A stretch of 64,000 bases of DNA from Streptomyces barringtoniae (lineage in GTDB: Bacteria > Actinomycetota > Actinomycetes > Streptomycetales > Streptomycetaceae): positions 143,715 to 207,714 of the forward strand of contig NZ_JAJHNP010000017.1 of assembly GCF_020819595.1 (NCBI RefSeq). The letters run 5' to 3'. Below are positions 8,097-16,096 of this stretch, piece by piece. The notes under the pieces were generated by a model. That model was not told the origin of the DNA. It was given only the letters and a program-made list of their open reading frames with translations, and did not search any database. Numbering within the stretch: position 1 is the first letter of the stretch; each line of letters starts with the position of its first letter. A program made the position numbers and the translations under genes.

Positions 8097-9065
8097 TCAC
8101 ACAATCACACGCAGTGCACGGCGTACGCCTGTGAACGTCACGCTCGTACGCAGTCCCAGGTGGTCACCGTCCATCTGCAGGGGCAGAGGCACCTTCGAAT
8201 GCAAGGTGAACTGATCCAGATCATGCAGCGAGACGACATGTCGACCATGGGGTCCGCGCTCGGGGGACGAAGTGAGCAACTGGGTGCCATACCGGGCAAC
8301 CGCGGCCGTCGACAAGCGGCTGAGACCGAGTACGTCGATGCCGGTATCGAACGAGGCCTTAGGTGATGTGTACATGGGGCGATTGCCGAGATACGTCCAA
8401 GGGGACGTGTTCGAGATTATGGCGACCACAAGATCGGCGATCGGGTCCTCGCCGGGTTGCTCCAGCGTGATCGACCCGTGCCGCCGGTTCTGCTCACCGA
8501 GGAACTGCCGGATCACCTGCCGTACGTACAACGCGTGCGTCGACTTCTTCCCACGCTCGCGCTGCTGCTCCACCCGGCCGACGACACCCGCGTCGAATCC
8601 CAGTCCCGCGTTGAAGGTGAACCAGCGGTCCGGGACCGCCTCGTCCTCGGTGCCGGGCGTGCCCGAGGTCAGCCCGAGCCCGACGAGCCGTTCCCGGCTC
8701 TCCCGCAACGCGTCCAGCAGGGCGCCGGTGGCCTCGACCGGGTCGTTGGGCAGGCCCAGGGCGCGGGCGAAGACGTTCGTGGAGCCACCGGGTACGACGG
8801 CGAGGCCGGGCAGGCGCTCCGGGTCCGGGCCGGCGTGCAGCAGGCCGTTGACGACCTCGTTGACCGTGCCGTCGCCGCCGAGGGTCACCACGAGATCGAT
8901 GTCGTCACTGTCCGCCGCCTGCCGGCCGAGGTCGCGCGCGTGCCCGCGGTACTCGGTGGTGACCGCCTCCAGCTTCATCTCGCTCGCCAGCGCGTGGATC
9001 AGCACGTCACGCCTGCGTGCGCTTGTGGTGGTTGCCGCCGGATTGACCACGAGAAGTGCACGCAT
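8097..9065 (-). CDS. diacylglycerol/sphingosine kinase family lipid kinase
   Basis: A 322-residue DAGK-catalytic-domain protein. The ATP-binding VVTLGGDGTVNEVVNGL (about residues 60-76) and LAVVPGGSTNVFARALG (about 88-104) are intact. The C-terminal half is the beta-sandwich lobe with LQMDGDHLG near the end. Such enzymes phosphorylate diacylglycerol or a related lipid for membrane lipid recycling. The ATG (MRALLVVNP) matches the usual family start, and TACGCT lies about seven bases upstream on the minus strand, suggesting a leaderless message. The longer upstream frame is a shadow of the divergent gene. Confidence 0.88.
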   Translation of the reverse strand: MRALLVVNPAATTTSARRRDVLIHALASEMKLEAVTTEYRGHARDLGRQAADSDDIDLVVTLGGDGTVNEVVNGLLHAGPDPERLPGLAVVPGGSTNVFARALGLPNDPVEATGALLDALRESRERLVGLGLTSGTPGTEDEAVPDRWFTFNAGLGFDAGVVGRVEQQRERGKKSTHALYVRQVIRQFLGEQNRRHGSITLEQPGEDPIADLVVAIISNTSPWTYLGNRPMYTSPKASFDTGIDVLGLSRLSTAAVARYGTQLLTSSPERGPHGRHVVSLHDLDQFTLHSKVPLPLQMDGDHLGLRTSVTFTGVRRALRVIV

Positions 9066-9236
9066 GGACTGCAGCGTACCTACTGGGGGGTACCGGGCCC
9101 ATATCGAGGTAGGGATCGGGTAAGAGGTGGGGGCGTGAACCTGGACACTCGGAACCCTGCCGGCCGTCGGAACCCGGCCGGCGGGGGGAAGCGCACCGGC
9201 CCCTGCCCGCACCGGGCCGACGGCTACTCTTCTGGT

Positions 9237-9692
9237 GTGAGCAGTGAGCAGAACCCCGCCCCCGACCACGCCGACACCGCCGAAGCCGGCGCAGCGGGCC
9301 GTCCCCGCCGGCTGACCTACGCCGCCGTGCTGGCCGGGCTGGAGGGCGTCGCCCTCGGGGCCGGCGGGCTGTGGGTGCTCGTCCTCGGGCTCACCGGCTC
9401 CCCGGACGACCGGCAGCAGGCCGTGACCCTCGGTGTCACCCTCGCCGTGCTCGCGCTGCTGCCGCTGCTCGCCGCGCGCGGACTGCTGCTGCGGCGCAGC
9501 TGGAGCCGCGGCCCCGCGGTGATCACCCAGATCATGGCGCTGCCGATCGCCTACAACCTGCTCAAGGCCGACAGCATGGCCATCCCGGCCGGCATCGCCC
9601 TTGCGGTGGTGGCCGTGGCGGCGCTGATCCTCCTCGTCAACGGCGAGACGACCCGGGCCCTCGGCATCAAGGGACCGGGCCGCGCCGAGTAA
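9237..9692 (+). CDS. small integral membrane protein
   Basis: A 151-residue protein: a short acidic N-terminus (residues 1-22), then four hydrophobic segments (about 30-55, 62-82, 93-112 and 117-136) and a short cytoplasmic tail. I do not recognise a function; it looks like a conserved streptomycete membrane protein. The GTG start lies seven bases after TACTCT (9225-9230), predicting a leaderless mRNA. It is divergent from the lipid kinase and converges on sigH with five bases between stop codons. Confidence 0.8.
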   Translation: MSSEQNPAPDHADTAEAGAAGRPRRLTYAAVLAGLEGVALGAGGLWVLVLGLTGSPDDRQQAVTLGVTLAVLALLPLLAARGLLLRRSWSRGPAVITQIMALPIAYNLLKADSMAIPAGIALAVVAVAALILLVNGETTRALGIKGPGRAE

Positions 9693-9697
9693 GGCGC

Positions 9698-10828
9698 TCA
9701 CTCCTCCACGAGGAGCTTCTCCCGCAGCTGGGCCAGCGTGCGGGCCAGCAGCCGGGAGACGTGCATCTGGGAGATGCCGACCTCCTGGGCGATCTGCGAC
9801 TGGGTCATGTTGCCGAAGAAGCGCAGTAGCAGGATCCGCTTCTCCCGCGGGGGCAGATCCTCCAGCAGCGGCTTGAGGGACTCCCGGTACTCCACGCCTT
9901 CCAGCGCCTCGTCCTCCGCGCCGAGGGTGTCGGCGACCGCCGGGGACTCGTCGTCGGTGTCGGGGACGTCCAGGGACAGCGTGGAGTACGCGTTGGCGGA
10001 CTCCAGGCCCTCCAGGACCTCCTCCTCGGAGATCGCGAGCTTCTCGGCCAGCTCGTGGACCGTCGGGGAGCGGCCGTGCAGCTGGGACAGCTCGGCCGTC
10101 GCCGTGGTCAGCGCGAGCCGCAGCTCCTGCAGCCGGCGCGGCACGCGGACCGCCCAGCCCTTGTCACGGAAGTGCCGCTTGATCTCGCCGACCACGGTCG
10201 GCGTGGCGTACGTGGAGAACTCCACGCCGCGCTCCGGGTCGAACCGGTCGACGGACTTGATCAGCCCGATCGTGGCCACCTGGGTGAGATCGTCCAGCGG
10301 CTCGCCGCGGTTGCGGAACCGGCGCGCCAGGTGCTCCACGAGCGGCAGATGCATACGGACCAGCCGATTGCGCAGCTCCGCGTACTCCGGGCTGCCCTCC
10401 TTCAGCGTGCGCAGCTCCACGAACATCGCCCGTGCCCCGCTGCGGTCAGCCGGGTCGTGCTGTACGGGCTGCACGGCCTGTACAGCCTGCACGGGCTGCG
10501 CGCCCGGCGCGTCGTCCTCGGCGTACCGCTCGTGCTCGCTCATCGTCCCGCCCGTAGCCCTTCCCCGAGCCCTGGCCCCCGCACGGCGCCCCGCCGTGGG
10601 CGCGCCCTGCGCAGGCGCCTCGCCACCGGCCCGCGCGGAGTCGTCCTGCGGGTGCGGTCTGGCCTGCTCGGGGATGCCGTCGATGCCGTCCGCCATGCGC
10701 CGGGAACCGTCCTGGGGAGCCTCCCCGGAGAGGTCGCCCGTGCTCGGCCAGGGGGCACCCCCGTCCCCGGCCGGCAGCTCCCGTGTGCCGCGCTCTTCGT
10801 CCCGCACCGGACCGTCCCCGTTCCTCAC
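9698..10828 (-). CDS. sigH: SigH, stress-response/developmental sigma factor (SigB/SigF type)
   Basis: A group-3 sigma factor. Region 2 (LTQVATIGLIKSVDRFDPERG, VEFSTYATPTVVGEIKRHFRD), region 3 and region 4 (the HTH NMTQSQIAQEVGISQMHVSRLL near the C-terminus) are intact. The longest frame, 376 residues, starts at a GTG that overlaps the anti-sigma stop (GTGA). Further starts are GTG 10807, ATG 10696 (MADGIDG) and ATG 10543 (MSEHERY); the last gives just the conserved domain plus a short Gln/Val repeat. Several SigH isoforms are known in S. coelicolor, so more than one start may be used. The N-terminal extension is disordered and Pro/Ala-rich. It controls osmotic/heat stress and sporulation genes. 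Confidence 0.93.
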   Translation of the reverse strand: MRNGDGPVRDEERGTRELPAGDGGAPWPSTGDLSGEAPQDGSRRMADGIDGIPEQARPHPQDDSARAGGEAPAQGAPTAGRRAGARARGRATGGTMSEHERYAEDDAPGAQPVQAVQAVQPVQHDPADRSGARAMFVELRTLKEGSPEYAELRNRLVRMHLPLVEHLARRFRNRGEPLDDLTQVATIGLIKSVDRFDPERGVEFSTYATPTVVGEIKRHFRDKGWAVRVPRRLQELRLALTTATAELSQLHGRSPTVHELAEKLAISEEEVLEGLESANAYSTLSLDVPDTDDESPAVADTLGAEDEALEGVEYRESLKPLLEDLPPREKRILLLRFFGNMTQSQIAQEVGISQMHVSRLLARTLAQLREKLLVEE

Positions 10829-11253
10829 GCCGGGCCGGGGCCCGCGCCGCGCTGTTTGTAGAGGCTGATCGACACGGTCTTGTCCTCGTCCACGGCGGAC
10901 GAGACCTTGCCCGCGAGGGCCGAGAGCACGGTCCAGGCGAAGGTGTCCCGCGAGGGGGCGTGGCCGTCCGTGGTCGGCGCGGAGACCGTGACCTCCAGCG
11001 AGTCGTCGACGAGTCGGAAGACACAGCTGAGCACCGAGCCGGGCACGGCCTGCTGGAGCAGGATCGCGCAGGCCTCGTCCACGGCGATGCGCAGGTCCTC
11101 GATCTCGTCCAGGGTGAAGTCCAAGCGGGCCGCGAGTCCGGCCGTGGCCGTCCGCAGCACCGACAGGTAGGCACCCGCGGCCGGCAGCCGGACTTCCACG
11201 AAGTCCTGGTTCGCCGCGGGCTCGCCTGCGATCTGGGACACCCTCACCTCCAT
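10825..11253 (-). CDS. rshA: anti-sigma factor of SigH (RshA/UshX/PrsH), RsbW-like
   Basis: A 142-residue GHKL-type serine kinase/anti-sigma factor. The N-box DLRIAVDEACAILL (about residues 55-68) is clear and the C-terminal ATP-lid part follows. Proteins of this type hold a SigB-like sigma factor inactive and are countered by an anti-anti-sigma factor, which is not in this window. It is encoded directly upstream of sigH with a four-base overlap, so stoichiometry is probably set by translational coupling. The start MEVRVSQ fits the domain; a longer frame upstream is unsupported. Confidence 0.92.
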   Translation of the reverse strand: MEVRVSQIAGEPAANQDFVEVRLPAAGAYLSVLRTATAGLAARLDFTLDEIEDLRIAVDEACAILLQQAVPGSVLSCVFRLVDDSLEVTVSAPTTDGHAPSRDTFAWTVLSALAGKVSSAVDEDKTVSISLYKQRGAGPGPA

Positions 11254-11595
11254 GGTGGTACAAGCTTTACGGGGCCGAGGGTCGCCCCCCGGGGTAACGC
11301 GGACGCGGTTCCGCGGTGACGCTATCGCGCTCCGAACGTTCCTGTCCCGGGACCCCAACCCCCCTGGCGTCACTCACAGTAAAGCTGTGCATACGCTCCG
11401 TGTCTAGAGGGTTTGCGGGCCCAAATGGGAAGAGCGCGCGCCGGGTTGACGTACCCAGACGCCCGACGCTCGAACCGTCGTGCGGTCACCGCCGCATGCA
11501 GTGTCACACGAGAACGCGCTCGGGCGGGAATGCGATCACCCGGAAAGTCGCTCGGTAGAAGGTCGGAACAGGGTCGGAGCAGGGCCGGAACGGGG
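11254..11595. other. upstream regulatory region of rshA-sigH
   Basis: About 340 bases with no gene. It must hold the rshA-sigH promoters (minus strand); several are known for this operon in S. coelicolor, but I could not place boxes with confidence. Near the right end is a short degenerate G-rich repeat (GGTCGGAACA-like units, about 11562-11596), just past the zinc-finger gene's stop. Confidence 0.4.
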
Positions 11596-11856
11596 TCAGA
11601 CGAGTACGTGGTCCACGAAGCACCACCGCCAGTCCTCGCCGGGCTCGAAGGTCCGCATCACCGGGTGACCGGACATCTCGTGGTGCTGCGTCGCGTGCCT
11701 GCCGGGCGAGGAGTCGCAGCAGCCGACATGGCCGCAGGTGAGGCACAGCCGCAGCTGCACCGGGTGCGTGCCGTCGCGCAGGCACTCGGGGCAGGTCGGA
11801 CCGAGGGGCTCCGGTTCCGGGAGCGGCAGCGCGTCGGCGTGCGTGCACTGTTTCAT
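11596..11856 (-). CDS. UBP-type zinc finger protein
   Basis: An 86-residue protein that is essentially one ZnF-UBP domain. The zinc ligands run C4-H6, CPEC, CLTCGHVGCCDS, then HATQHHEMSGHPV and a C-terminal W-C pair. In eukaryotes this fold binds free C-terminal Gly-Gly of ubiquitin; in actinobacteria it occurs alone and its partner is unknown (Pup does not end in Gly-Gly). The ATG at 11856 (MKQCTHADA) is the natural start. It is divergent from the antiporter with 61 bases between. Confidence 0.87.
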   Translation of the reverse strand: MKQCTHADALPLPEPEPLGPTCPECLRDGTHPVQLRLCLTCGHVGCCDSSPGRHATQHHEMSGHPVMRTFEPGEDWRWCFVDHVLV

Positions 11857-11917
11857 GATTGCCAGATTACGACGGTCGTGCGGGTGGCCGCGCGGAAAAC
11901 GAGGGTGGGCGAGGATC

Positions 11918-13513
11918 ATGGATGTGATGCCGCTGCTGTTGCTGGTGGCGGGCAGCGCGGCGATCGCGGGGGCCGCGCGGCGCACTCCGGTGCCGGCGCC
12001 GCTGCTGCTGGTCGCCGTGGGCCTCGCGGTCTCGTACGTCCCGGGCATCCCGCACTACACCCTGGACCCGGAGATCGTCCTGCCCCTGGTGCTGCCCCCG
12101 CTGCTGTACAAGGAGGGCACCGAGAGCTCGTACCTCGATCTGCGCGCCCAGATGCGGCCCGTGGGGCTGCTGTCGATCGGATACGTGCTCTTCGCGACCT
12201 TCGCCGTCGGCTGGGCCGCCTATCTCGTCGTACCGGGGCTGCCGCTGCCCGCCGCGCTGGTGCTGGGCGCGGTGGTCGCGCCGACGGACGCGGTCGCGGC
12301 CGCGGCGATCGCGCGCCGGGTCGGCCTGCCCTCCAGGATCACCACCATCCTCCAGGGCGAGTCCCTGCTCAACGACGCCACCGCGATCACCGCCTACAAG
12401 GTGGCCCTCGGCGCGGCCGTCGGCGCGGGCGCGACCTGGGCGGGCGGGTTCGGGGAGTTCCTGCGGGCCGCCATCGGCGGGGTCGTCGTCGGACTGGTGC
12501 TCATGGTGCCGATCCACTGGCTGCGCACGCACCTGAAGGAGGCCCTTCTCCAGAACACCCTCTCCCTGCTGATCCCGTTCGTCGCCTACGGCGTCGCCGA
12601 GCAGTTCCACGGCTCCGGCGTCCTCGCGGTCGTCGTGGTCGCGGTCTATCTCGGGCACCACGCGTGGGAGGTCGACTTCGCCACCCGGCTCCAGGAGGAC
12701 GCGGTCTGGCGGATGGTCGCCTTCGTGCTGGAATCGGCGGTCTTCGCGCTGATCGGCCTGCAGCTGCCCACCGTCCTCAAGGGGCTGGCCGCGTACCACG
12801 GGGCCGACGCGGCCTGGTACGCGATCGCGGTCTTCCTCGTGGTCGTCGCGGCCCGCTTCGTCTGGGTGTACCCGGCCGCCTTCGTGCCCCGCCTGCTCTT
12901 CCGGCGCATCCGCGAACGCGAGGACAACCCGACCTGGCGGGCGCCGATCGTCACGTCGTGGGCCGCCATGCGCGGTGTGGTCTCCCTGGCCATCGCCTTC
13001 TCGATCCCGCTCACGGTGCACGGCGGCACCCCCTTCCCGCAGCGGAACCTGATCCTCTTCCTGACCTTCAGCACGGTCATCGGCACCCTCGTGGTGCAGG
13101 GCCTGACCCTCGCGCCGCTGATCCGCCTGATGAGGTTCCCCGGCCGCGACCCGCAGGCCGAGACCCTCGCCGAGGCCAACGCCCAGGCACAGGCCTCCCG
13201 CGCCGCCGAGAGCCGCCTCGACGACCTCCTCGCCGACGACCGCAACGCCCTGCCGCCACCGCTCGCCGACCGCCTGCGCACGGTCCTGGAACGCCGCCGC
13301 AACGCCGTGTGGGAACGCCTCGGCCAGACCAACCCCGTCACCGGCGAATCGGTGGACGACACCTACCGGCGTCTCTCCCGCGAGATGATCAGCGCCGAAC
13401 GCGAGGTCTTCGTCAGGCTCCGCGACCACCGCTACATCGACGACGAGATGCTGCGCGCGCTGCTCAGACGCCTGGACCTGGAGGAGGCGGCGGCCTACCG
13501 GGAGGCGAGCTAG
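11918..13513 (+). CDS. Na+/H+ antiporter, CPA1 (NhaP/NHE) family
   Basis: A 531-residue membrane protein. About 12 transmembrane helices span residues 1-410, including the ion-site motif GAVVAPTDAVAAAAIA and GESLLNDATAITAYK, hallmarks of CPA1 exchangers (the Asp of the ND motif carries ions). A cytoplasmic tail of about 120 residues, rich in Arg/Glu/Ala helices, follows. It exports Na+ (or K+) for pH and salt homeostasis. The start MDVMPLLL lies directly before the first helix. It converges tail to tail with the next gene, with two bases between stops. Confidence 0.9.
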   Translation: MDVMPLLLLVAGSAAIAGAARRTPVPAPLLLVAVGLAVSYVPGIPHYTLDPEIVLPLVLPPLLYKEGTESSYLDLRAQMRPVGLLSIGYVLFATFAVGWAAYLVVPGLPLPAALVLGAVVAPTDAVAAAAIARRVGLPSRITTILQGESLLNDATAITAYKVALGAAVGAGATWAGGFGEFLRAAIGGVVVGLVLMVPIHWLRTHLKEALLQNTLSLLIPFVAYGVAEQFHGSGVLAVVVVAVYLGHHAWEVDFATRLQEDAVWRMVAFVLESAVFALIGLQLPTVLKGLAAYHGADAAWYAIAVFLVVVAARFVWVYPAAFVPRLLFRRIREREDNPTWRAPIVTSWAAMRGVVSLAIAFSIPLTVHGGTPFPQRNLILFLTFSTVIGTLVVQGLTLAPLIRLMRFPGRDPQAETLAEANAQAQASRAAESRLDDLLADDRNALPPPLADRLRTVLERRRNAVWERLGQTNPVTGESVDDTYRRLSREMISAEREVFVRLRDHRYIDDEMLRALLRRLDLEEAAAYREAS

Positions 13514-13515
13514 CC

Positions 13516-14409
13516 CTACGGGAAGGGCCGCCCGGTGACGACGGCCGCGATCGCCGTGCCGCGCGTGAAGGCGCCCTCTGCCGCGAGGGCGACAAGTCCG
13601 TACAGCAACTTGGCGACATAGAGACGTTCGACGGGCAGCCCGTGGCGGTCCTCGAAGTCCTCGGCGAACGCGTGCAGTTCCGGTGTCGTACGGGCGTAAC
13701 CGCCGAAGTGGAAACGCTCGTCGAGGGACCAGGAGCCGGTACGGCCGCCGAAGGCACGTTCCTGCAGTGCCTGTATGCCGTCTTCCAGGAAGCCGCCCCT
13801 GAGGACCGGCACGCCGAGCGCCCGCTGCCCCGGGGCCAGACCAGCGGCCAGCCCGGCGAGCGTGCCGCCGGTGCCGCAGGCGACCGCGACGACGTCGGCG
13901 TGCCCGCGCAGCTCCTCGCCGAGGGCCCGGCAGCCACGTACGGCCGCGCTGTTGCTGCCGCCCTCGGGCACGACGTACGCCTCCTCGGCGCCGGCCGCGC
14001 GCAGGACGGCGCCCAGCGTCTCCGGCTCGCTCTTCTGCCGGTACGTCGATCTGTCGACGAAGTGCAGCCGCATGCCGTCCGCCGCGCACCGGGCCAGGGA
14101 GGGGTTGAGCGGGCGGTCGGCCAGCTCGTCGCCGCGGACCACACCGGTGGTCGCCAGCCCGAGGATGCGGCCCGCGGCGGCGGTGGCCCGCAGGTGGTTG
14201 GAGTAGGCCCCGCCGAAGGTCACCAGCGGCCGCCCCGCCGCCGCCTCGATGTTCGGCACCAGCTTGCGCCACTTGTTGCCGACGAGGTCGGGGTGGATCA
14301 GGTCGTCGCGCTTGAGGAGGAGCCGGAGTCCGTGCCTGTCGAACCGCTCGTCCCCGACCTCTTGGAGGGGGGAGGGGAGTCGGGGGGTGAGGGCGGTCCG
14401 GCTGGTCAC
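13516..14409 (-). CDS. PLP-dependent D-cysteine desulfhydrase / ACC deaminase-like protein
   Basis: A 297-residue fold-type II PLP enzyme. LIHPDLVGNKWRKL carries the Schiff-base lysine (about Lys47), followed by TFGGAYSNHLRATAAAG, which binds the carboxylate and PLP ring. VACGTGGTLAGLAAG (about 180-194) is the phosphate-binding Gly loop. Close relatives are D-cysteine desulfhydrase and 1-aminocyclopropane-1-carboxylate deaminase; the two are hard to separate by eye. The start is GTG. It is divergent from the encapsulin gene with a 168-base shared upstream region. Confidence 0.85.
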   Translation of the reverse strand: MTSRTALTPRLPSPLQEVGDERFDRHGLRLLLKRDDLIHPDLVGNKWRKLVPNIEAAAGRPLVTFGGAYSNHLRATAAAGRILGLATTGVVRGDELADRPLNPSLARCAADGMRLHFVDRSTYRQKSEPETLGAVLRAAGAEEAYVVPEGGSNSAAVRGCRALGEELRGHADVVAVACGTGGTLAGLAAGLAPGQRALGVPVLRGGFLEDGIQALQERAFGGRTGSWSLDERFHFGGYARTTPELHAFAEDFEDRHGLPVERLYVAKLLYGLVALAAEGAFTRGTAIAAVVTGRPFP

Positions 14410-14577
14410 TCATTCATTGTCGCCACTCGTCGAGATCCCTCTTCGTGCCCAGTAATCCGATGATCCATTCCCGCTCTTTCGGGTAATGGTGCGACCACGC
14501 ACCGTGATGGAAGGCTCGGTGCCGAGACCGGTGCCCCCTGCGATTCGGTGCCGGGCATACCTGGGAGGCAATTCTCT

Positions 14578-15984
14578 ATGTCGGTAGGCGAAGAGGTCCG
14601 CACGGAACAGGGCAAGCCGCAGCAGTCCCTCGGGACCGCGGCCGCGCGGAACCTGGCCACCACCACCAAGTCCGTACCTCAGATGCAGGAGATCAGCTCC
14701 CGCTGGCTGCTGCGCACACTCCCGTGGGTCGACGTACAGGGCGGTACATACCGCGTGAACAGGCGGCTGACGTACTCCGTCGGCGACGGCCGCATCACCT
14801 TCGTGAAGACCGGGGACCAGGTCGAGGTCATCCCGGCCGAACTCGGCGAGCTGCCGGCCCTGCGCTCGTACGAGGACGAGGAGGTGCTGACGGAGCTCGC
14901 CCGGCGCTGCCGCCAGCGCGACTTCGCACGGGGCGAGGTGATCGCCGACTTCGGCAACCAGACGGGCGAGGTCTACCTGCTGGCGCACGGCAGGGTCGAG
15001 AAGATCGGCTCCGGCCCCTACGGCGACGACGCCGTCCTCGGCGTGCTCGCCGACGGCGCCTACTTCGGCGACCAGGCGCTGCTGGACCCGGACGCCATCT
15101 GGGAGTACACCGTCCGCGCCGACACCGCGACCACCGTGCTGATCCTCAGCCGCCAGGACTTCCAGCAGGTCGCCGAGCGCTCGGACAGCCTGCGCGACCA
15201 CCTCGAGCAGCTGCGCTCGCTGCCGGAGCAGCGGACCAACAAGTACGGCGAGAAGGAGGTCGAGCTGGCGGCCGGTCACTCCGGCGAGCCCGACATCCCG
15301 CACACCTTCGTGGACTACGAGGCGCGGCCCCGTGAGTACGAGCTGAGCATCGCCCAGACCGTGCTGCGCATCCACACGCGCGTGGCCGACCTCTACAACC
15401 AGCCGATGAACCAGACCGAGCAGCAACTGCGGCTCACGGTCGAGGCGCTCAAGGAGCGCCAGGAGCACGAGCTGATCAACAACCGCGACTTCGGTCTGCT
15501 CAACAACTGCGAGTACGACCAGCGGATCCAGCCGCACGACGGCGTGCCCGGACCGGACGACATGGACGAGCTGCTCAGCCGCCGGCGCAGCACCAAGCTG
15601 TTCCTGGCCCATCCGCGCGCGATCGCCGCGTTCGGGCGCGAGCTGAACAAGCGCGGACTGGTCCCGGAGACCGTCGAGATCGGCGGCAACCGCATCCCGA
15701 CCTGGCGCGGAGTGCCGATCTACCCGTGCGCCAAGATCCCGGTCACCCCGGAGCGCACGACGTCGATCATCGCGATGCGCACGGGTGAGCAGGACCAGGG
15801 TGTCATCGGCCTGCGGCAGTCGGGCATCCCGGACGAGATCGAGCCGAGCCTGTCCGTGCGGTTCATGGGCATCAACGAACAGGCCATCATCAAGTACCTG
15901 GTGACGGCCTACTACTCGGCCGCCGTCCTGGTGCCCGACGCGCTCGGCGTGCTGGAGAACGTCGAGATCGGCCGGTGGAGGTGA
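14578..15984 (+). CDS. family 2B encapsulin shell protein (cyclic-nucleotide-binding domain insert), EshA-like
   Basis: A 468-residue protein with an HK97-type encapsulin fold. It has an N-terminal arm (1-60), a cNMP-binding domain inserted at about 95-210 (RDFARGEVIADFGNQTGEVYLL, then YFGDQALL), and the shell A/P domains (about 245-468; AQTVLRIHTRVADLYN, TKLFLAHPRAIAAFGRELN, GVLENVEIGRWR). Family 2B shells, including EshA of Streptomyces, self-assemble into compartments that enclose a terpene or polyprenyl enzyme. GGGAGG (14562-14567) supports the ATG at 14578 over an in-frame GTG at 14548. The next gene on the strand is a polyprenyl diphosphate synthase, the expected cargo. Whether the cNMP pocket still binds ligand cannot be judged here. 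Confidence 0.93.
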   Translation: MSVGEEVRTEQGKPQQSLGTAAARNLATTTKSVPQMQEISSRWLLRTLPWVDVQGGTYRVNRRLTYSVGDGRITFVKTGDQVEVIPAELGELPALRSYEDEEVLTELARRCRQRDFARGEVIADFGNQTGEVYLLAHGRVEKIGSGPYGDDAVLGVLADGAYFGDQALLDPDAIWEYTVRADTATTVLILSRQDFQQVAERSDSLRDHLEQLRSLPEQRTNKYGEKEVELAAGHSGEPDIPHTFVDYEARPREYELSIAQTVLRIHTRVADLYNQPMNQTEQQLRLTVEALKERQEHELINNRDFGLLNNCEYDQRIQPHDGVPGPDDMDELLSRRRSTKLFLAHPRAIAAFGRELNKRGLVPETVEIGGNRIPTWRGVPIYPCAKIPVTPERTTSIIAMRTGEQDQGVIGLRQSGIPDEIEPSLSVRFMGINEQAIIKYLVTAYYSAAVLVPDALGVLENVEIGRWR

Positions 15985-16096
15985 CGTTTCCGCACTTCGC
16001 GGCCGTGTCCCCGCCCTCCGGGGAGGGTAGACCCTCGGAATATGCGTCCGGCCGGGCCGGCGACGCCGGTGTCCGCGGACCTGGCGAGGGGGAGAC

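Noticed and set aside
7912..8100. 62-codon minus-strand frame upstream of wblE
   Set aside because: Codon usage is atypical for the genome, there is no ribosome site, and the region looks like a leader.
11413..14463. 1016-codon plus-strand frame spanning the zinc finger, antiporter and PLP genes
   Set aside because: It crosses three real genes in the wrong frame or strand; composition is Arg/Gly/Ala low-complexity.
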